Source: Pseudomonas baltica (GTDB lineage Bacteria > Pseudomonadota > Gammaproteobacteria > Pseudomonadales > Pseudomonadaceae). Taken from it: a stretch of 64,000 nucleotides of DNA. A program made the position numbers and the translations under genes. This document shows positions 39,857 to 48,940 of the stretch, piece after piece; the stretch's first letter is position 1, and the number at the start of each line of letters is the position of its first letter. The notes beneath the pieces were generated by a model, which searched no databases, had not been told where the DNA came from, and worked only from the letters and a program-made list of their open reading frames with translations. The DNA lies in assembly GCF_031880315.1 (NCBI RefSeq), contig NZ_CP134771.1, forward strand, positions 4,056,501-4,120,500. The letters run 5' to 3'.

Positions 39857-41038
39857 TCAGCCGTGATTCTTGCCCAGCAACGCGTGATACAACTCGCTGT
39901 CGCCCAGAATCCCCACCACTTGGTTGTTGTCCTGCAGCACCAGCTTGTGGCCAGTCTGGTAGCGGATCTGCAGGGCATCGCGCATGCTGATGTCGGCGCT
40001 GACCACGGTAGGGCGGCGGTCCAGGCCATCGAAGCCCTGGCCGCTGGCCCAGTTCTGCGAATCCATTGTCGCGCCGCCCTGGCTGATGCCTGCGAAGCTG
40101 TTGTCGCTGCCCAGGTTGATCCACGAATCGCTGCCCGGATCGAGGCACACCTTGGCGCCGTTGATGCGGTTGCACTGGTCCAGCGTGCGCATCAGGCTGC
40201 GCCCGCACAGCACATTGAGCGGGTTGGTGTGAGCGACGAAGGTGCGCACGTATTCGTCGGCCGGGTTGAGCACGATCTCTTCCGGCACGCTGTACTGCAC
40301 GATGCGCCCGTCTTTCATGATGGCGATACGCGAACCCAGTTTGAGGGCTTCGTCGAGGTCGTGGCTGACGAACACAATGGTCTTCTGCAGTTTGCTCTGC
40401 AGCGCCAGCAGTTCGTCCTGCAGGCCTTGGCGGATCAGCGGATCGAGGGCCGAGAAGGGTTCATCCATCAGCAAGATATCGGCATCCATGGCCAGCGCCC
40501 GGGCCAGGCCGACACGCTGCTGCATGCCGCCGGACAGCTCGTCGGGCTTCTTGTTGCGCCACTGCCCAAGGCCTACGAGTTCGAGTTTTTCGTCGACCAG
40601 CTTGTTGCGTTCCTTCTCCGGGCGACCCTGCATCTCGAGGCCGAAGCTGATGTTCTCGCGCACCGTCAGCCACGGCATCAGGGCGAATTTCTGGAACACC
40701 ATGGCGATACGCTTGGTGCGCATCAGCTTGAGTTCGGCCGGGGTGCAGTTGGCGATGTTGATCTGCGAGCCTTCGTGCTCGACGAACAGCGAGCCGCGGC
40801 TCACGGTATTGAGGCCGTTGATGCAACGCAGCAGGCTCGACTTGCCCGAGCCGGACAGCCCCATCAGCACGCAGATTTCGCCTTTTTCGACTTCGAGGCT
40901 GGCCTTTTCGACGCCGACGATCTGGCCGATCTTCTTCAGGATCTGGTCGCGGGTCATGCCTTGATCGAGCAGCTTCAGGGCTTCACGCGGGTCCTTGGAG
41001 AAGATGACGTCTACGTTGTCGAATTTGATGATGCTCAT
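39857..41038 (-). CDS. cbcV: Choline/betaine/carnitine ABC transporter ATPase
   Basis: This 393-residue ATPase drives uptake of quaternary ammonium compounds. Walker A GLSGSGKSS (about 59-67), signature LSGGMQQRVGLARAL (about 166), and Walker B ILLMDEPFSALDPL (about 188) are all present; the C-terminal part (about 290-393) is CBS-like, as in ProV/OpuA subunits that sense ionic strength. Its start overlaps cbcW (ATGA). Also named choV. Confidence 0.95.
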   Translation of the reverse strand: MSIIKFDNVDVIFSKDPREALKLLDQGMTRDQILKKIGQIVGVEKASLEVEKGEICVLMGLSGSGKSSLLRCINGLNTVSRGSLFVEHEGSQINIANCTPAELKLMRTKRIAMVFQKFALMPWLTVRENISFGLEMQGRPEKERNKLVDEKLELVGLGQWRNKKPDELSGGMQQRVGLARALAMDADILLMDEPFSALDPLIRQGLQDELLALQSKLQKTIVFVSHDLDEALKLGSRIAIMKDGRIVQYSVPEEIVLNPADEYVRTFVAHTNPLNVLCGRSLMRTLDQCNRINGAKVCLDPGSDSWINLGSDNSFAGISQGGATMDSQNWASGQGFDGLDRRPTVVSADISMRDALQIRYQTGHKLVLQDNNQVVGILGDSELYHALLGKNHG

Positions 41039-41883
41039 TGGTCGGCCCTCACCTTGGCGTCAGGTTGCTTGCAGATACGGTCGAGCATGATCGCCAGTAA
41101 TACGATCGCCAGCCCGGCTTCGAAGCCCAGGGCGATATCAGCGGTGTTCAGAGCGTTGACCACGGGTTTGCCCAGGCCGTCGGCACCGACGAGGGCGGCG
41201 ACCACCACCATCGACAGCGACAGCATGATGCATTGAGTGATGCCTGCCGCGATGCTGGGCATGGCGTGGGGCAGTTCGATACGCGACAGCAACTGGCGGC
41301 GCGAGCAGCCGAAGGCCTTGCCGGCGTCGAGCAGTTCATGGGGCACGTCGAGGATGCCCAGATAGGTCAGGCGGATCGGTGCGGCGATGGCGAACACCAC
41401 CGTTGAAATCAGCCCCGGCACGACGCCCAGGCCGAACAGCGTCAGGGTAGGGATCAGGTACACGAAGGTCGGTACGGTCTGCATCAGATCGAGCACCGGC
41501 CGCATCACGGTATAGAACATCGGTTTGTGCGCGGCGATGATGCCCAGCGGCACGCCGATGATGACGCACACGAGCGTGGCGAATACCACCTGAGACAGGG
41601 TCTCCATGGTCTCTTGCCAGTAGCCCAGGTTGAGAATGAGCAGGAATGAGGCGACGACGAAAACGGTCAGGCCCCATTTGCGCTGGATGAAATGCGCCAG
41701 TGCCGCGATCAATGCCGTGAGGACCAGCGGGTTGAACCACGTGAGGCCAAAAGTGAGGCCGTGGATCATGCCTTCGAGGGTGGAGGAAATGGCGTCGAAG
41801 GTGCTAGCGCCGTGGCGGGTCAACCAGTCGACGAATGCCGCGATGTATTCGCCGAGTGGGAGTTTATGATCTGTCAGCAACAT
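41035..41883 (-). CDS. cbcW: Choline/betaine/carnitine ABC transporter permease
   Basis: This 282-residue protein has about six membrane helices and the permease contact loop around GKAFGCSRRQLLSRIELPHAMPSIAAG (about 185). The start MLLTDHKLPLGEY at 41883 matches the family; a codon five residues upstream is less likely. It lies between the binding-protein gene and the ATPase gene in the usual order cbcX-cbcW-cbcV. Also named choW. Confidence 0.95.
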   Translation of the reverse strand: MLLTDHKLPLGEYIAAFVDWLTRHGASTFDAISSTLEGMIHGLTFGLTWFNPLVLTALIAALAHFIQRKWGLTVFVVASFLLILNLGYWQETMETLSQVVFATLVCVIIGVPLGIIAAHKPMFYTVMRPVLDLMQTVPTFVYLIPTLTLFGLGVVPGLISTVVFAIAAPIRLTYLGILDVPHELLDAGKAFGCSRRQLLSRIELPHAMPSIAAGITQCIMLSLSMVVVAALVGADGLGKPVVNALNTADIALGFEAGLAIVLLAIMLDRICKQPDAKVRADQ

Positions 41884-41949
41884 AGTGAATGTCCGCATGC
41901 AGGGGAATCGGAGCAGGGCCGGGCGGCCAGCGCCGCCCGGTCGTTGCGA

Positions 41950-42897
41950 TTACTTCGTGAGCTGAGCCTTGGCGGCCTCCAGGCCTGGTTTGCCATCAAC
42001 GGTGGTCACGCCGGCAAGCCAGGTGTCGAGCACTTGCGGGTTGTTCTTCAGCCAGGCCTTGGCGGCCACGTCCGGCTTCATCTTGTCGTCGAGCACATTG
42101 CCCATCAGCGAGCTTTCCATCGTCAGCGTGAAGCTGAGGTTTTTCAGCAGTTGCCCAACGTTGCTGCACTCCTGGGTGTAACCCTTGCGCACGTTGGTGT
42201 AGATGGTGGCCTGGCCGAAGTTCGGGCCGAAGTAGTCGTCGCCACCGGTCAGGTACTTCATCTTGAAGCGGGTGTTCATCGGGTGCGGTTCCCAGCCCAG
42301 GAACACCACGTCGGTGTTGCGACGCTCGGCGCGGTCGACCTGCGAGAGCATGCCGGCTTCGCTCGACTCGACCACCTTGAACCCTGCATCTTTCAGGCCG
42401 AAAGCGTTTTTATCGATCATGCTCTGGATCAGGCGGTTGCCGTCGTTGCCGGGCTCGATGCCGTAGATCTTGCCGTCGAGCTCTTTCTTGAATTTGACGA
42501 TGTCGGCGAAGTCATGCAGGCCCTTGTCGTACAGCGCCTGAGGCACGGCCAGGGTGTACTTGGCGTTCTCCAGGTTGGCGCGCACGGTTTCCACGGTGCC
42601 GGCATCGCGATAAGGCTTGATGTCGTTTTCCATGGTCGGCATCCAGTTACCCAGGAACACGTCCATGTTCTTGCCATCGGCCAGCGACTTGTAGGTCACG
42701 GGTACGGAGATCATGGTGGTCTTGGTCTTGTAGCCCAAGGACTGCAGCACGGCGCTGGTGACCGCGGTGGTGACGGTAATGTCGGTCCAGCCGACATCCG
42801 AGAAATTGACCGTGCCGCATTGCGCAGGCTCTGCGGCGTGGGCCATCACGGGTAGACACAGCATGGCGGCCAACAACAGCGAGGGTGAACCTTTCAT
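41950..42897 (-). CDS. cbcX: Choline/betaine/carnitine ABC substrate-binding protein
   Basis: This 315-residue protein has a signal peptide (LLLAAMLCLPVMAHAAE) and an OpuAC-type domain (VNFSDVGWTDITVTTAV, FLGNWMPTMENDI, VFLGWEPHPMN). Trp and Tyr residues in these segments form the aromatic cage that binds the trimethylammonium group. ATG at 42897 follows CAGGAGCTC. It is a clear paralogue of CaiX at 57985-58932. Also named choX. Confidence 0.95.
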   Translation of the reverse strand: MKGSPSLLLAAMLCLPVMAHAAEPAQCGTVNFSDVGWTDITVTTAVTSAVLQSLGYKTKTTMISVPVTYKSLADGKNMDVFLGNWMPTMENDIKPYRDAGTVETVRANLENAKYTLAVPQALYDKGLHDFADIVKFKKELDGKIYGIEPGNDGNRLIQSMIDKNAFGLKDAGFKVVESSEAGMLSQVDRAERRNTDVVFLGWEPHPMNTRFKMKYLTGGDDYFGPNFGQATIYTNVRKGYTQECSNVGQLLKNLSFTLTMESSLMGNVLDDKMKPDVAAKAWLKNNPQVLDTWLAGVTTVDGKPGLEAAKAQLTK

Positions 42898-43338
42898 GGG
42901 TGAGCTCCTGAGGTGTTTTCTCGTCGACCCCCTGGCGAGGGTCGCTTGTAGGTGTTGCGGCTGACGGGCGGCGCTGGGGTCTGCAAACGCTCTGGCCGAG
43001 TGCCTGACAATCGAATCTGTATTGATCATGCCCCCGTCGATAATCAATCGCCTACAGGGGGCGTCGTATCCAGTACAGAGCGAGTCGTATCCAGTATCGA
43101 TGACGTCGCTTACAGATTTTCGAGCCCCGCAAATCAAGCAAAAGTGTCGGATGGGCCCCTGAAAACGGCCTCTGCCGCGCACTGACGTTGATGGGCAAGC
43201 GTTTGTCGGTTGCAGACGCTGCGCCCCGCCGCAAAAGCCCGATGATGCCAGGCAATCGGCGGATTGCTTCTCCATCCTAGCAGCTCCGCCCCCCGGCACC
43301 CGGAGTTTGACGGGGCTCAGCCTCAGGAGTTCGCGGCA
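42898..43338. promoter_or_regulatory. cbcX-sdaB divergent regulatory region
   Basis: These 441 bp separate divergent cbcX and sdaB. They carry two exact copies of GTCGTATCCAGTA at 43063-43075 and 43084-43096, spaced 21 bp start to start, as expected for an AraC-type activator. In P. aeruginosa both flanking genes belong to the GbdR regulon. No gene is apparent in the rest. Confidence 0.6.
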
Positions 43339-44715
43339 ATGGCTATCAGTGTGTTCGACTTGTTCAAGATCGGTATCGGGCCTTCCAGCTCGCACACCGT
43401 CGGCCCCATGCGGGCCGCTGCCTTGTTCGTCCAGGGGCTGCGTGAGCGCGACGAGCTCAACCATGTGCGGCGCGTCGAAGTACGTCTGTATGGCTCGCTG
43501 TCGGCCACCGGTATCGGCCATGGCAGCGACAACGCCGTGGTCATGGGCCTGATGGGCGAGTGGCCCGATGCAATCGACCCTGCCTGCATCAGCCTGCGCA
43601 TCGCCAGCCTGCGCGAGACCGACACGCTGATGCTCAACGGCCAGCTGCCGATCCCGTTCGTGTGGCAGCGCGACATGCTGTTGCTGGACGAAAACCTGCC
43701 CTACCACCCCAACGCCATGACCCTGATCGCCGAAGGCGAGCAGGGCGAGCTGCACCGCGACACTTACTATTCAGTGGGCGGCGGCTTTGTGGTGGATGCG
43801 GCGCAGGCGGCCAGCGGCGTGCTGGATGCCGACAACACCGTGCTGCCTTATGACTTCAACAGCGCGGTTGAGCTGTTGGAATTATGCGAGCGGCATCAGT
43901 TGCGGATTTCCGAATTGATGATGGCCAACGAGAAGGTCTGGCGTCACGAAGCAGAAATCCGCGCCGGGCTGATGAAGCTTTGGCATGCCATGCAGGCTTG
44001 CGTCGAACAGGGCCTGTTGCACGAGGGCATCCTGCCGGGCGGCCTGAATGTGCGTCGGCGTGCGGCCAAGCTGCACCGCAGCCTGCTGGAACTGAACAAG
44101 CCCAACGTGATCGGCTCGACCCTGAGCGCCATGGAGTGGGTCAACCTGTTCGCCCTGGCGGTCAACGAAGAAAACGCCGCCGGCGGGCGCATGGTCACCG
44201 CGCCCACCAACGGCGCGGCGGGGATCATTCCAGCGGTGCTGCATTACTACATGAAGTTCAGCGACGAGGTCAGCGAGGCCAACGTGGTGGACTTCTTCCT
44301 CGGCGCGGCGGCAGTGGGCATTCTGTGCAAGAAGAACGCCTCGATCTCGGGCGCCGAAGTCGGCTGCCAGGGCGAGGTCGGCTCGGCCTGCGCCATGGCG
44401 GCGGCCGGGCTGGCGGAGATTCTGGGCGCCACCCCGGCGCAGGTCGAGAATGCCGCGGAAATCGGCCTGGAACACAACCTCGGACTGACCTGCGACCCGG
44501 TCGGCGGGTTGGTGCAGGTGCCGTGCATCGAGCGCAACGCGATCGCTGCGGTCAAGGCCATCAACGCCGCGCAGATGGCCTTGCGTGGCGATGGCCAGCA
44601 TTTTATTTCGCTCGATCGGGTGATCCGCACCATGCGCGATACCGGGGCGGATATGCACTCCAAATACAAGGAAACATCGCGCGGTGGATTGGCAGTGAAT
44701 ACGATCGAGTGTTGA
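43339..44715 (+). CDS. sdaB: L-serine ammonia-lyase
   Basis: This 458-residue iron-sulfur serine dehydratase makes pyruvate from serine. The N-terminal domain starts [24 protein letters not shown], and the catalytic domain carries the cluster cysteines in [18 protein letters not shown] (about 347-364) and [15 protein letters not shown] (about 384). ATG at 43339 follows CAGGAG. The link with choline genes makes sense: betaine degradation ends in glycine and then serine, which this enzyme feeds to central metabolism. Confidence 0.96.
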   Translation: MAISVFDLFKIGIGPSSSHTVGPMRAAALFVQGLRERDELNHVRRVEVRLYGSLSATGIGHGSDNAVVMGLMGEWPDAIDPACISLRIASLRETDTLMLNGQLPIPFVWQRDMLLLDENLPYHPNAMTLIAEGEQGELHRDTYYSVGGGFVVDAAQAASGVLDADNTVLPYDFNSAVELLELCERHQLRISELMMANEKVWRHEAEIRAGLMKLWHAMQACVEQGLLHEGILPGGLNVRRRAAKLHRSLLELNKPNVIGSTLSAMEWVNLFALAVNEENAAGGRMVTAPTNGAAGIIPAVLHYYMKFSDEVSEANVVDFFLGAAAVGILCKKNASISGAEVGCQGEVGSACAMAAAGLAEILGATPAQVENAAEIGLEHNLGLTCDPVGGLVQVPCIERNAIAAVKAINAAQMALRGDGQHFISLDRVIRTMRDTGADMHSKYKETSRGGLAVNTIEC

Positions 44716-45243
44716 TTCACATCTGTATCGCATGGGATGCCCTTTCGCGGGAAAGCCTCGCTCCCACAGTTCGGCCCAAGACCGTCCAACGCTGTGGGAG
44801 CAAGGTCGCGCGTTCGGCGGCAAAGAGGCCGGCCCTGCCTGTCGACTGACCCGCCGCCACATTAATGCTCACTTCGCACCCGCCGCGCCACGTTTTGGCG
44901 CGCCTTCCCTGATGGCCTGGTGATGCCAACGACCCTCACATGCTCGCTACCGGCGTAGCGTGCTTGCGGGAACACTTCTTTCATCTTCGGGCCTGCGTCT
45001 TGCACAGCGTTGCTACCGAAGTGCTCAGAGACCGCGACCCGCCGTGGCGTTGCCCGTCCTCACGCGCCACTTCCCAAGACCGACCTAGACGCATTGCGAC
45101 GTCGTTTTCAGGTTTTATTGAATAGCCATTCAATTTACGGCATGGCATTTGCGTTGTGTTCGTCATGCCCATCAGCGTCACCGATGGCAAGAACAAGAGC
45201 CCACGCCTGGGGCCACCCTATAGCTACGTGAGGAGATACCGCG
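44716..45243. other. sdaB-gbdR intergenic region
   Basis: The first part holds a REP pair (44739-44835). A short hairpin CGCGCC-loop-GGCGCG follows near 44884-44903. The last part, next to gbdR, is more AT-rich and has the palindrome ATTGAATAGCCATTCAAT (45117-45134), similar in its half-sites to the bet operator. The gbdR ribosome site is GAGGAGA at 45229-45235. No further coding sequence is convincing. Confidence 0.6.
44739..44835. repeat. REP pair after sdaB
   Basis: Facing REP arms (CCTTTCGCGGGAAAGCCTCG; TGTGGGAGCAAGGTCGCG) with a 25-bp spacer. Both arms have several changes from the consensus. Confidence 0.8.
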
Positions 45244-46347
45244 ATGACGTCTTTTACTTCAGGGGCCCAACCCCAGACCCGCACGCCTCAATCCATCGGC
45301 TTTCTGCTGCTGGATAATTTCACGCTGATTTCCCTGGCCTCCGCAGTCGAGCCCCTGCGCATGGCCAACCAGCTGTCGGGTCGCGAGCTGTATCGTTGGG
45401 TCACCCTGAGCGTCGACGGTAACCAGGTATGGGCCAGCGATGGCCTGCAGATCACCCCCGATGCCGCCATGCACAAGGCGCCGGCACTCGACACCGTCAT
45501 CGTCTGCGGTGGCGTTGGCATCCAGCGCACCGTTACCCGTGAACATGTGTCGTGGCTGCAGAGCCAGGCCCGCCAGTCACGCCGCCTTGGCGCGGTGTGC
45601 ACCGGCAGCTGGGCGCTGGCCTGCGCCGGCCTGCTCGATGGTTTTGATTGCAGCGTGCACTGGGAATGCCTGGCCTCGATGCAGGAAGCCTTCCCGCGTG
45701 TGGCCATGAGCACGCGTCTGTTCACCCTCGACCGCAACCGCTTCACCAGCTCGGGCGGCACCGCGCCGCTGGACATGATGCTGCACCTGATCAGCCGCGA
45801 TCATGGCCGTGAATTATCGGCGGCCATCTCGGAGATGTTCGTCTATGAGCGCATCCGCAACGAACAGGATCACCAGCGCGTGCCCCTCAAGCACATGCTC
45901 GGCACCAACCAGCCCAAATTGCAGGAAATCGTCGCGTTGATGGAAGCCAACCTCGAGGAGCCTATCGACCTCGATGAGCTGGCGGTTTATGTCGCCGTGT
46001 CGCGTCGGCAGTTGGAGCGGTTGTTCCAGAAGTACCTGCATTGTTCGCCGTCACGCTACTACCTCAAGCTGCGGTTGATTCGTGCGCGGCAACTGCTCAA
46101 GCAGACGCCGATGTCGATCATCGAAGTGGCGTCGGTGTGCGGGTTTGTCTCCACGCCGCACTTCTCCAAGTGCTACCGCGAGTACTTCGGCATTCCGCCG
46201 CGCGATGAGCGCGTAGGGTCGAATAACTCCCAGCAAGTGGCGATGATCCCGATTCCGCAGTCCATGGTGTTGGCGCCGTTGTCCGGGCCGTTGTCGGCCT
46301 TGAGTCAGGCGCGTAATGAATCGACGTTTGCCAGCGTACGGCTGTAA
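45244..46347 (+). CDS. gbdR: AraC family activator GbdR
   Basis: GbdR activates genes for betaine and dimethylglycine catabolism when these are present. The 367-residue protein has an N-terminal GATase1/DJ-1-like domain (IGFLLLDNFTLISLASAVEPLRMANQL at the start; GAVCTGSWALACAGLL around residue 117) and two C-terminal AraC helix-turn-helix units (IDLDELAVYVAVSRRQLERLFQKYL, about 240-265; SIIEVASVCGFVSTPHFSKCYREYFG, about 292-317). It lies next to sdaB and cbcXWV, its expected targets. Confidence 0.95.
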   Translation: MTSFTSGAQPQTRTPQSIGFLLLDNFTLISLASAVEPLRMANQLSGRELYRWVTLSVDGNQVWASDGLQITPDAAMHKAPALDTVIVCGGVGIQRTVTREHVSWLQSQARQSRRLGAVCTGSWALACAGLLDGFDCSVHWECLASMQEAFPRVAMSTRLFTLDRNRFTSSGGTAPLDMMLHLISRDHGRELSAAISEMFVYERIRNEQDHQRVPLKHMLGTNQPKLQEIVALMEANLEEPIDLDELAVYVAVSRRQLERLFQKYLHCSPSRYYLKLRLIRARQLLKQTPMSIIEVASVCGFVSTPHFSKCYREYFGIPPRDERVGSNNSQQVAMIPIPQSMVLAPLSGPLSALSQARNESTFASVRL

Positions 46348-46363
46348 CGCGTCGCCCGACTTT

Positions 46364-46450
46364 CGGGCCTCTTCGCGGGCAAGCCTTGCTCCCACACGGG
46401 CGGTGTGATGAACACCTGTGGGAGCAAGGCTTGCCCGCGAAGAGGCCGGC
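46364..46450. repeat. REP pair after gbdR
   Basis: A nearly perfect pair: GCCTCTTCGCGGGCAAGCCT with CTCCCACA faces its complement across about 25 bp, between convergent gbdR and a small gene. Confidence 0.92.
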
Positions 46451-46467
46451 CCTGACAAATCAGTGCC

Positions 46468-46728
46468 TCAGGCCGTAGCCTTCTTGAACTGCGCCAATGC
46501 CGGCAGCAACTGCTTGTCGATCGCCTCGCGCACCGCTGGCAAGATCGTTGCGCTGCCGGTCAGGATCTCCTCCACCATCTTGCGCAACGCCTTGAACCGC
46601 GCTTCATCCAGTCCCCTCACCGCACACTGACACGCCTGTTCGGCAGTGGCGCCGGGCGGTGTTTCGAAACCCAGCGCCCTGAGGTGGCTGAGCAGGTCTT
46701 CCTGGTCAATCAAATCCGCGTGCATCAT
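46468..46728 (-). CDS. Small protein of unknown function
   Basis: This 86-residue protein (start MMHADLIDQEDLLSHL, AAGGAC upstream) has a helical, alternating acidic/basic make-up, two Cys within ATAEQACQCAVRG, and no signal or membrane segment. I do not recognise the family. It is solitary, with a REP pair downstream and about 280 bp upstream that contain a terminator. Coding is supported by a ribosome site and balanced codon use, not by homology. Confidence 0.55.
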   Translation of the reverse strand: MMHADLIDQEDLLSHLRALGFETPPGATAEQACQCAVRGLDEARFKALRKMVEEILTGSATILPAVREAIDKQLLPALAQFKKATA

Positions 46729-46936
46729 GGCGCTTGTCCTTTATGGCAGAAGGGAGGATTGATCGGATTCTGGTTGCAGGCGCGCAGCTGGGCAAGTCCC
46801 GAGTGACGGCTTGGCAGGGATAGCTAACAGCGTGTCGTTTTTGGACGCGAGGGACGCTTGCTGAATCGGCACACTGCACCCGGCCAGGATGGCGCCTGGG
46901 GTTTGGTCACCTTCCAGGCAATGGTTGGTCGCTAAC

Positions 46937-46978
46937 GAAAAACCCCGGTGTTGCGCACGGCTTTACCGGGGATTTTTC
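46937..46978 (-). terminator. Terminator of the small-gene operon (bidirectional)
   Basis: CCCCGGT (46943-46949) pairs with ACCGGGG (46965-46971) and is flanked by AAAAA and TTTTT, so it can end transcription on both strands. On the minus strand it lies 30 bp after the stop of the 83-residue gene. Confidence 0.85.
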
Positions 46979-47008
46979 TGTTGCAAGCTGACTCGATGCA
47001 AACGCTCG

Positions 47009-47260
47009 CTACGCCCTCAGCGCCATAGCTTTCAGCTTAGTGGCCCCCTGTCCGATCTCAGCATTCAAGATGCTGCATTGCTCCTCGGCCAGATATTGCA
47101 CGACTGCTGCCAAGTCCTTCGCGACATGTCCCTTCCCGGTAGATAGATCATCCTGAATAGCCCGACCCAAAGCTGACAGCCACCGCAGACACTCGTGGCT
47201 GGCCCGCATTGTATCGAGGGATTCGCTGGCTATTTTTTGTACAGTTACTGGCGTATTCAT
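47009..47260 (-). CDS. Small protein of unknown function
   Basis: This 83-residue mainly helical protein (MNTPVTVQKIASESLDTM...) carries CLRWLSALGRAIQDDL near the middle and QYLAEEQCSILNAE later. I do not recognise the family; similar short proteins seem restricted to pseudomonads. ATG at 47260 has a strong ribosome site (GGAGG) and overlaps the stop of a 37-codon ORF upstream (ATGA), so the two are likely co-translated. A terminator follows at 46978-46937. Confidence 0.65.
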   Translation of the reverse strand: MNTPVTVQKIASESLDTMRASHECLRWLSALGRAIQDDLSTGKGHVAKDLAAVVQYLAEEQCSILNAEIGQGATKLKAMALRA

Positions 47261-47370
47261 TGGCGAGCCTCCTGCACCACAGGGTTGGCAAGATCGCCCT
47301 GGCGGGAAACACTAGGCGCCAAACAGCAAATGCGGGGAATACGGATTTCAAGCGGCTTGGTACGGATCAT
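47257..47370 (-). CDS. 37-residue small ORF coupled to the next gene
   Basis: An ATG at 47370 preceded by AGGAG (7 bp away) opens a frame of 37 codons (MIRTKPLEIRIPRICC..., ending VVQEARQ) whose TGA overlaps the start of the 83-residue gene as ATGA. The product is basic, with two adjacent Cys and no membrane helix. It could be a real small protein or a leader peptide that couples translation. No family is known to me. Confidence 0.5.
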   Translation of the reverse strand: MIRTKPLEIRIPRICCLAPSVSRQGDLANPVVQEARQ

Positions 47371-47509
47371 TTATGTAGCTCCTGTTGTTGAGGAACTATT
47401 GTTTTTTCGGGTCGCCAAACCCGTTCGCTGATGTGCAGCGACCTCGGCACGATACCGGGCATCACCGGCGCTCGCAACAGCAATACCAGGGACGAAAGGA
47501 CCGGGCCTG

Positions 47510-48940
47510 CTAGCCCTTGGGCACCTGCCACCCCCCTCCCAATGCCACCACCAACCCCACGCTGGCCTCGACCTGCCGCGTCTCCAGACTCTGCAACTGC
47601 CGCTGCGCCAACAACGCCGCCGTCTGCGCGGTCACCACTTCCAGATAGCTCGCCGCTCCCGCCTGATAGCTGCTCATCGCAATCTGTTCCGAGGCATTAG
47701 CGGCATCCACCGCAGCCTTCTCGTCCACCGCTTCGCGCTGCAAATCACGCAACTGGCCGAGGTTGTCCTCGACCTCGCGCACGGCGTGCAGCACCTTGCT
47801 GTGATACTGCGCGGCGGCTTCGTCAAACTCGGCTTTTGCCTGGCGATCCGCCGCGCTGCGCCGGCCGCCATCGAACAGCGGCAGATTCAGCACCGGACCG
47901 ATCGCCCAATAGCGATTGGCGGCGCTGAGCAGATTGCCGACGCCCTGGGTTTGCCCGCCGATCAACCCGCTGAGGCTGAAATCCGGATACCACGCCGCCC
48001 GCGCCACACCGATATTGGCGTTGGCAGCGAACACTCGGCGCTCGGCTGCGGCCACATCCGGGCGACGTTGCAGCAGGCGGCTCGGCAACTGCGCCGGTAA
48101 CTCAGGTATGGCCATCAGCGGCTGGTCGGCCGCCAGGGAGAACTCGCTCGGCAATTGACCCACCAGCTCGGCAATCGCATGCTCGGCGAGATTGCGCTGC
48201 GCACGGACATCATCCAGCTGTGATTGGGCTTCGGCCAGTTGGCTCTGGGCACGTGTGAGGTCCAGCTCGGAGGAGATCTTGCCTTCGTAGCGATCCTTGG
48301 TCAGCTGCAGCGCCTGGCTGTAATCGTCGAGCGAGTGGCTCAGCGTCCCGGCTTGGGCATCCAGGCCGCGAGCCTGCACGTAGAGCGTGGCCAGTTGCTG
48401 TTGCAGGCTCAATTGCGCGGCGGCCAGGTCGTCACCGCTGGCCTGCGCCTGGGCATCACCGGCGGCGACCTGGTTGCGGATGCGCCCCCACAGGTCGAGG
48501 TCGAAATTCAGGCTGACGGTAGCCGTATTGCTGTTGTACACCGACGGCTGAGTATCACCGCGCAACGGTCGGTTATCCGATTGACGCTGGCGCACGGGGG
48601 ATGCCGAAGCGCCGATCTGCGGCCACAGCCCGCCATGCAAACCGCTGGCATAGGCGGTGGCGGCATCGAAGTGCGCCACGGCGGCGGCCAGGTCCGGGTT
48701 GGCCTTGAGCAACTGCTGTTGCAGGCTGTTCAAGCGCTCATCGTGGTACAGCTGCCACCACTGTGTCGGCAGTTGATCGTCGGCGGCGACAGCATGCCAG
48801 GGGCCGACCTGTTCGCCGTAGTGCTCGGGCAGCGCCACGCTCGGCGCCTTGTAGGTGGGCGCCAGCGAGCAGCCCTGCAGCGCGAGGGCCAACAGCAGGG
48901 CGGCAAAGCGTGCGCAATCAAGCCTTGGGCGCATGGGCAA
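47510..48940 (-). CDS. NodT/OprM-type outer-membrane lipoprotein of RND pump
   Basis: This 476-residue lipoprotein (lipobox ALQGC, Cys about 24) has two OEP repeats (about 70-265 and 280-465) with ADQPLMAIPELPAQLPSRLLQRRPDVAAAERRV between them, as in OprM/NodT. It forms the outer-membrane channel of the tripartite efflux system encoded just upstream. It overlaps the adaptor gene by 23 bp. The internal codon six bases downstream (48934) is also a possible start. Confidence 0.9.
   Translation of the reverse strand: MPMRPRLDCARFAALLLALALQGCSLAPTYKAPSVALPEHYGEQVGPWHAVAADDQLPTQWWQLYHDERLNSLQQQLLKANPDLAAAVAHFDAATAYASGLHGGLWPQIGASASPVRQRQSDNRPLRGDTQPSVYNSNTATVSLNFDLDLWGRIRNQVAAGDAQAQASGDDLAAAQLSLQQQLATLYVQARGLDAQAGTLSHSLDDYSQALQLTKDRYEGKISSELDLTRAQSQLAEAQSQLDDVRAQRNLAEHAIAELVGQLPSEFSLAADQPLMAIPELPAQLPSRLLQRRPDVAAAERRVFAANANIGVARAAWYPDFSLSGLIGGQTQGVGNLLSAANRYWAIGPVLNLPLFDGGRRSAADRQAKAEFDEAAAQYHSKVLHAVREVEDNLGQLRDLQREAVDEKAAVDAANASEQIAMSSYQAGAASYLEVVTAQTAALLAQRQLQSLETRQVEASVGLVVALGGGWQVPKG

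Noticed and set aside
42898..43755. Long extension upstream of cbcX on the minus strand
   Set aside because: It would run through the regulatory region and opposite sdaB. The signal peptide and ribosome site place the start at 42897.
44884..44903. Short GC hairpin as a terminator for sdaB
   Set aside because: It lacks a T run and lies about 170 bp beyond the stop, after a REP pair; not supported as a terminator.
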